Origin: Gemmatimonadaceae bacterium
Lineage (GTDB): Bacteria > Gemmatimonadota > Gemmatimonadetes > Gemmatimonadales > Gemmatimonadaceae
Assembly: GCA_025928185.1 (NCBI GenBank)
Contig: JAICKA010000003.1
Coordinates: 60,838-124,837 of the forward strand
Direction of reading: 5' to 3'
DNA length: 64,000 bases
Position 1 is the stretch's first letter; each line of letters begins with the position of its first letter. Below, piece after piece: positions 59,067-64,000 of the stretch. The position numbers and the translations under genes are program-made. Below the pieces are notes generated by a model. It was not told where the DNA came from, searched no databases, and saw only the letters and a program-made list of their open reading frames with translations.

Positions 59067-60244
59067 AGATCGGCATCACCTGCTACCCGACGTACGGCGG
59101 CTCCGGCGCGCTCGCCACGGAGCTCGGCATCGCGCTCGCCCGCCGCGGACACGAGATCCATTTCATCACCTATCAGCAGCCGTTCCGGCTGCCCGCGTTC
59201 CTGCCGCACGTCTACTTCCACGAAGTGGACGTCGGACAGTATCCGCTGTTCGAATATCCCCCGTACGATCTGGCGCTCGCCGTCCGGATGCACGAGGTGG
59301 TGCTGGCCCACGGGCTCGATCTGCTGCATTGCCACTACGCGATACCGCACGCCACGAGCGCCTGGATCGCGAAGGAGATGCTGCGCACGGTCCGACCCGA
59401 CATCCGCATCGTGACGACGCTGCACGGCACCGACATCACGATCGTCGGACAGGATCCGTCGTTCCGCCAAATCACCAAGTTCTCGATCGAGAAGTCCGAT
59501 GGGCTCACGGCAGTCTCGCGCTACCTGCAGACCGAGACGTTAACGACGTTCGGCTGCACCGCCTGCCGCATCGAAGTGATTCCGAATTTCATCGACCCGG
59601 CGGTGTTCGACCGCTCGCGGTACAGCTCGATCCTCACCGAACAGATCGACTCGTCCAAGCGCGTGCTGCTCCACATCTCGAACTTTCGGCCGGTGAAGCG
59701 CGTCCGCGACGTCGTCAAGATCTTTGCGCGCGTCGCCGCGGAAGTGCCGTCCGTGCTCGTGATGGTTGGCGACGGCCCGGACCGCGTGCACGCCGAAGCC
59801 GAAGCGCGCGACCTCGGCGTACACGACTCGGTGTTCTTCCTCGGCAAGATCGAAGCGGTGGCGCCGCTGCTTGCCGGCGCCGATCTCTTTCTGCTGCCTT
59901 CCGGCAGCGAGTCGTTCGGACTCAGTGCGCTCGAGGCGCTGGCGTCGGGGGTGCCCGTGATCGGCACGGCCGCCGGGGGCTTGCCCGAAGTCGTCCGTGA
60001 CGGCGAGACAGGCGCGCTCTGCGCGGTCGGTGACGTCGATGGCATGTCCCGCGCGGCCCTCGACATTCTACGCAACCGCGATCGCTGGCACGCGATGAGC
60101 GCGCGCGCAGCCGCCGACGCCCGGGCCCGATTCTCGCTCGATGCCATCGTCGCCGATTACGAGGCGTTCTACGAGTACACGCTGACGCGACCATCCACCA
60201 CTGAACGCCGCTCGCCGGCCGAACTTCGACCAGCCGCTCCGTGA
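59063..60244 (+). CDS. bshA: BshA: N-acetyl-alpha-D-glucosaminyl L-malate synthase
   Basis: A 393-residue family 4 glycosyltransferase, first step of bacillithiol: GlcNAc from UDP-GlcNAc to L-malate. It begins KIGITCYPTYGGSGALATELGIALARRGHEIHFI, the BshA signature (landmarks CYPTYGGSG, ATELG), with HGTDITIVGQDPS and the E-x7-E site in GSESFGLSALEALASGVPVIG. GTG start in GTGA with miaA. BshB and BshC are not in this window. A general GT4 role is possible, but the N-terminal match favours BshA. Confidence 0.88.
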   Translation: MKIGITCYPTYGGSGALATELGIALARRGHEIHFITYQQPFRLPAFLPHVYFHEVDVGQYPLFEYPPYDLALAVRMHEVVLAHGLDLLHCHYAIPHATSAWIAKEMLRTVRPDIRIVTTLHGTDITIVGQDPSFRQITKFSIEKSDGLTAVSRYLQTETLTTFGCTACRIEVIPNFIDPAVFDRSRYSSILTEQIDSSKRVLLHISNFRPVKRVRDVVKIFARVAAEVPSVLVMVGDGPDRVHAEAEARDLGVHDSVFFLGKIEAVAPLLAGADLFLLPSGSESFGLSALEALASGVPVIGTAAGGLPEVVRDGETGALCAVGDVDGMSRAALDILRNRDRWHAMSARAAADARARFSLDAIVADYEAFYEYTLTRPSTTERRSPAELRPAAP

Positions 60245-61041
60245 CCATCCTCCAGACTGTCGTCCACGCCACCGGGCTGTCGCTCGGCCACGCGCTCGTG
60301 CTCGGGATCGTCGAGGGCATTACGGAATTCCTGCCGATCTCGTCGACGGCGCATCTGATTCTGGTCAGCGACGCGCTGCGTCTCGCCGACACGGAATTTC
60401 TCAAGAGCTTCGAGATCATCATTCAGCTCGGCGCGATCCTGTCCGTCGTCGTGCTGTACTGGACCCGCTTCTGGAACTGGTCGATTTTCAAGAAGCTGGT
60501 CGTCGCCTTCATTCCGACCGGCATCATCGGATTGGCGTTTTATAAAGTGGTGAAGGGCTATCTGCTCGGAAACATCGCGGTCGTGCTCTGGGCACTCCTG
60601 CTCGGCGGCATCGCGCTGCTCGTCTTCGAGCGATTCAAGAAGCACGCAGAGACCGAAGCGAACTTCGACGAGATCACGTACCGCAAAGCACTGCTGATCG
60701 GCGTCTTCCAGGCGATCGCGATCATTCCCGGCGTATCGCGCTCGGCGGCGACGATCGTCGGCGGTTCGCTCATCGGCATCAGCAAGCGGACGATCGTCGA
60801 GTTCTCGTTCATGCTCGCGGTGCCCACGATGCTCGGCGCGAGCGCGCTCGAGCTCCTCAAGAATCACGGCGCGCTGGCCGGCCAGACGGCTGCCCTCGGC
60901 GTGGGCTTCGTCGTCAGCTTCATCACGGCGATCCTGGCGATCAAGGGATTTTTGAGTTTCATCAAGACGCGCAACTTCACCGCGTTCGGCTGGTACCGTA
61001 TCGCGCTGGCCCTCGTGTTCTATCTCTACTTTGTCCGATAA
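60241..61041 (+). CDS. uppP: Undecaprenyl-diphosphatase UppP (BacA)
   Basis: A 266-residue membrane phosphatase that recycles undecaprenyl diphosphate for peptidoglycan synthesis. The catalytic motifs LGIVEGITEFLPISSTAHLIL and PGVSRSAATIVGG are both present. About eight hydrophobic segments are visible. GTG start in GTGA with bshA. It overlaps birA by 11 bases. High expression of this family gives bacitracin tolerance in other bacteria. Confidence 0.95.
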   Translation: MTILQTVVHATGLSLGHALVLGIVEGITEFLPISSTAHLILVSDALRLADTEFLKSFEIIIQLGAILSVVVLYWTRFWNWSIFKKLVVAFIPTGIIGLAFYKVVKGYLLGNIAVVLWALLLGGIALLVFERFKKHAETEANFDEITYRKALLIGVFQAIAIIPGVSRSAATIVGGSLIGISKRTIVEFSFMLAVPTMLGASALELLKNHGALAGQTAALGVGFVVSFITAILAIKGFLSFIKTRNFTAFGWYRIALALVFYLYFVR

Positions 61042-61780
61042 CCGTCCGGACGAACTGCATGCCGGCGACGCGCTCGCCCGCCTGCTCGAGCTGCCGCGCG
61101 TCGTCACGTTCGCCACGGTGGGCTCGACGCTCGACGAAGCGCATTCACTCGGAGCGTCAGGTGCTCCGGCCGGCACCCTCGTCATCGCCGACGCGCAGAC
61201 CGCCGGTCGCGGACGGCAGGGAAGGACATGGCGCTCCGAGCCCGGCGCAGGCCTGTGGATCACGCTGCTCGAGCGGCCCAGCGACGCAGAGGCGGTGAGC
61301 GTGCTGTCGCTCCGCATCGGGTTGGCATTGGCGCCCGCGCTCGATCCGTTCGCGTCGGAACCCGTGCGGCTCAAATGGCCAAACGATCTCTACGTCGGCA
61401 GCCGAAAGCTGGCCGGCATTCTCGTCGAGGCGCGCTGGCGTGATTCGCTGCCGGAGTGGGTGGCGATAGGCGTCGGCGTGAACGTGCGGGCGCCGGCGAT
61501 CGAGCCAAATGCGATCGGGCTGCGCCGCGGCATCTCGCGCCTGGACGTGCTCCGCGCGATCATTCCCGCGATCCGCGCGGCGGCGGCGCGCACGGGCGCG
61601 CTGTCCGACGACGAGCGGCGCGCCTTCGCGCGCCGCGACCTCGCGGCGGGTCACCGGTGTGCAGAACCCGTGATTGGGACGGTGCAGGGAATCGACCGCG
61701 CCGGCGCACTGCTCGTCGAGTCGGCAACAGGCGTCGTTGCCGTCCGCGCCGGGTCACTCGTGCTCACGGAGGCGTTGTGA
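61031..61780 (+). CDS. birA: Biotin-protein ligase without DNA-binding domain
   Basis: A 249-residue biotin ligase that attaches biotin to carrier protein such as acetyl-CoA carboxylase. The catalytic loop ADAQTAGRGRQGRTWRSEPGAGLWITLL is clear, followed by VRLKWPNDLYVGSRKLAGILVEAR. There is no N-terminal helix-turn-helix, so it is a type I ligase and should not repress biotin genes. A C-terminal small domain is present. TTG start at 61031 gives a short N-terminus before the core; end overlaps coaX by four bases. Confidence 0.93.
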   Translation: MSDNRPDELHAGDALARLLELPRVVTFATVGSTLDEAHSLGASGAPAGTLVIADAQTAGRGRQGRTWRSEPGAGLWITLLERPSDAEAVSVLSLRIGLALAPALDPFASEPVRLKWPNDLYVGSRKLAGILVEARWRDSLPEWVAIGVGVNVRAPAIEPNAIGLRRGISRLDVLRAIIPAIRAAAARTGALSDDERRAFARRDLAAGHRCAEPVIGTVQGIDRAGALLVESATGVVAVRAGSLVLTEAL

Positions 61781-62577
61781 TTCTCGTGTTCGACGTGGGA
61801 AACACCGAGTTGACCGTTGGGCTGTTCGCCGGCACGGAGCTGCACGGCCACTGGCGCGTGATGACCGACGTACCGCGCACGTCGGACGAATTCGGCGTTC
61901 TGCTTCGCAGCCTGTTGCAGGCGGATGGGTTCAACGCCGACGTGGTGACGGCGGTGGCGATCGGCTCCGTGGTTCCGCGCGTCACTTCGCCACTGCGCGA
62001 CGCATGCAGGCAGTACTTCGGCGTGGCACAGCCGCTCGTCGTCGACGCGAGTACCGCGCTCCCGATCACGCTCGACGTGGACGAGCCGCTCACCGTGGGT
62101 GCGGATCGCCTGATCAACACGCTGGCGGCGAGTCGACTGTACGCGACGGACGCAATCGTCGTCGACATGGGCACGGCAATCACGTTCGACTGCATTACGG
62201 CAGAGGGTGTATTCCTCGGCGGCGTAATCGCCCCAGGCGTGCTGACGTCGGCGGAGACGCTGACGCGTCGCACGTCGAAGCTGCCTGCCACGGAGCTCGT
62301 GGTACCGCAGCACGTGATCGGGCGCCGAACGGAGGACTGCATTCGGGCGGGCGTGCTGTTTGGCGCCGCGGATGCGATCGACGGCATCGTGCGCCGCATT
62401 CGCGCGAGCTGGCCGCGGCCGCACGCGCCCATTGTGATCGCGACCGGCGGTTTCGCCGAGACGATGGCCGCGCTGTGTACCACGTTCGACCGCGTCGAAC
62501 CGCACCTGACGCTACAGGGGCTCCAGTTGGCCCACAGCCTCCTGCAGCCCGCAGCTCCGACGGCGCCAGCGCTCTAA
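61777..62577 (+). CDS. coaX: Type III pantothenate kinase CoaX
   Basis: CoaX (266 aa) phosphorylates pantothenate, the first step of coenzyme A synthesis. Motifs: [16 protein letters not shown] (phosphate loop), the conserved [11 protein letters not shown] and GGVIAPGVL. The type III form is not feedback inhibited by CoA in known cases. GTG start in GTGA with birA, a common pairing. The frame extends upstream only as a shadow of birA. Last gene of the mutL operon; the groES promoter follows after 52 bases. Confidence 0.95.
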   Translation: MILVFDVGNTELTVGLFAGTELHGHWRVMTDVPRTSDEFGVLLRSLLQADGFNADVVTAVAIGSVVPRVTSPLRDACRQYFGVAQPLVVDASTALPITLDVDEPLTVGADRLINTLAASRLYATDAIVVDMGTAITFDCITAEGVFLGGVIAPGVLTSAETLTRRTSKLPATELVVPQHVIGRRTEDCIRAGVLFGAADAIDGIVRRIRASWPRPHAPIVIATGGFAETMAALCTTFDRVEPHLTLQGLQLAHSLLQPAAPTAPAL

Positions 62578-62629
62578 AACACGAAATTACAAAGATTTAG
62601 GCGCGAGGCGGCTCCAGCGTCGACGGGTC

Positions 62630-62658
62630 TTGACGCTCGGGTCGTGGCAGCGTAGAAT
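62630..62658 (+). promoter_or_regulatory. Sigma-70 promoter of groESL
   Basis: TTGACG at 62630-62635, a 17-base spacer, TAGAAT at 62653-62658. RNA would start near 62665, just before the CIRCE operator. Confidence 0.85.
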
Positions 62659-62666
62659 CCCTGCTG

Positions 62667-62693
62667 TTAGCACTCTCGTCGCACGAGTGCTAA
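62667..62693. promoter_or_regulatory. CIRCE operator (HrcA binding site)
   Basis: TTAGCACTC, nine bases, GAGTGCTAA: a perfect match to the CIRCE consensus. It lies at the start of the groES transcript, so HrcA bound here would block transcription until heat shock. An hrcA gene is not in the window but should exist. Confidence 0.97.
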
Positions 62694-62746
62694 GGCTCAC
62701 ACAATTCCATTTTCACCGCAGCCATAGACTGGGAGGAGCTCACCGT

Positions 62747-63049
62747 ATGGCCACAAAGACCAGTTCCAAGGTCGCCCCGCTGGCTGACCGCGTCGTGATC
62801 CGCGCGCTCGAAGAGAGCGAGCAGATGCGTGGCGGTCTCTACATCCCCGATACCGCGAAAGAGAAGCCGCAGCAGGGCGAGATCATCGCGGTCGGCCCGG
62901 GCCGTTTCGAGAAGGACAACCGCGTCCCGATGGAGGTCAAGGTCGGCGACAAGGTGTTGTACGGGAAGTACAGCGGCACCGAAGTCACTGTCGACGGAGA
63001 GCAGTACCTGATTCTGCGCGAGTCGGACGTTCTCGCGGTCATCGGCTAA
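62747..63049 (+). CDS. groES: Co-chaperonin GroES
   Basis: A 100-residue GroES that caps GroEL as a heptamer. [43 protein letters not shown] contains the mobile loop (about residues 25-40, GGLYIPDT). The normal C-terminal is [18 protein letters not shown] at 62747 with GGGAGGAG; the upstream frame is open but non-coding. Controlled by the CIRCE site. Confidence 0.97.
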   Translation: MATKTSSKVAPLADRVVIRALEESEQMRGGLYIPDTAKEKPQQGEIIAVGPGRFEKDNRVPMEVKVGDKVLYGKYSGTEVTVDGEQYLILRESDVLAVIG

Positions 63050-63072
63050 CTCAAACACCCACGAGGCTCTGA

Positions 63073-64000
<928 letters not shown>

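Overview
This is a 64 kb stretch of dense, GC-rich bacterial chromosome, almost all housekeeping genes. Most genes overlap their neighbour by 1-30 bases (often ATGA/GTGA junctions), GTG and TTG starts are common, and no gene-free gap exceeds 300 bases. The cell is a diderm: there are beta-barrel proteins, a TonB-dependent vitamin B12 receptor and lipoproteins. A mannose-type PTS with HPr kinase, bacillithiol-type BshA, fused Bat proteins and many carboxypeptidase-regulatory-domain proteins sit together with these. The combination suggests Gemmatimonadota or a close relative. This is inference from gene content; no rRNA is present to confirm it. I see no prophage, insertion sequence, CRISPR array or obvious transferred island.

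Layout. 1-4.2 kb: end of a barrel-like protein, a REC-histidine kinase, and two tRNA methylthiotransferases (mtaB, miaB). 4.3-9.5 kb: comEC, a small HExxH protein, fructose-1,6-bisphosphatase, methylmalonyl-CoA mutase large subunit. 9.6-14.8 kb: FmdB-type zinc ribbon, argS, a CTAG-rich spacer, a PfkB kinase, purM, a barrel-like protein. 14.8-19.7 kb: riboflavin operon ribD-ribE-ribBA-ribH with nusB, then a glycosyltransferase. 19.7-25.1 kb: hprK, PTS EIIA-EIIB-EIIC-EIID, HPr and enzyme I. 25.1-28 kb: metK, a DUF151 nuclease, a membrane-anchored hypothetical. 28-32.9 kb: cobalamin riboswitch controlling btuF-btuC-btuD-btuB. 32.9-38.8 kb: recO, selB, clpB, tadA. 38.8-40.6 kb: two tRNA-Ser genes with a clear promoter, then two minus-strand exported proteins. 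40.8-44.9 kb: pyrR-pyrB-pyrC and a Pro/Ala-rich zinc-ribbon protein, ending at a bidirectional terminator shared with rpsT. 45.5-48.2 kb: M50 protease, scpA, scpB, rluB. 48.3-56.3 kb: a MoxR/DUF58/Bat locus with BatB-BatC and BatD-BatE fusions. 56.4-62.6 kb: mutL-miaA-bshA-uppP-birA-coaX. 62.6-64 kb: CIRCE-controlled groES-groEL, cut by the window edge.

Links between regions. B12 uptake (28-33 kb) would supply the B12-dependent mutase at 8 kb. miaA (58 kb) makes the isopentenyl-adenosine that miaB (2.9 kb) methylthiolates. HprK and HPr form a complete phosphorylation pair next to a complete PTS. The most interesting items are the PTS/HprK block, the fused Bat genes, the B12 riboswitch with its translation-control hairpin, a MutL with an altered zinc-site motif, probable leaderless starts for mutL and recO, an inverted repeat over the fmdB promoter, and an extreme cluster of the tetranucleotide CTAG. 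I did not find a wholly new system that I can defend.
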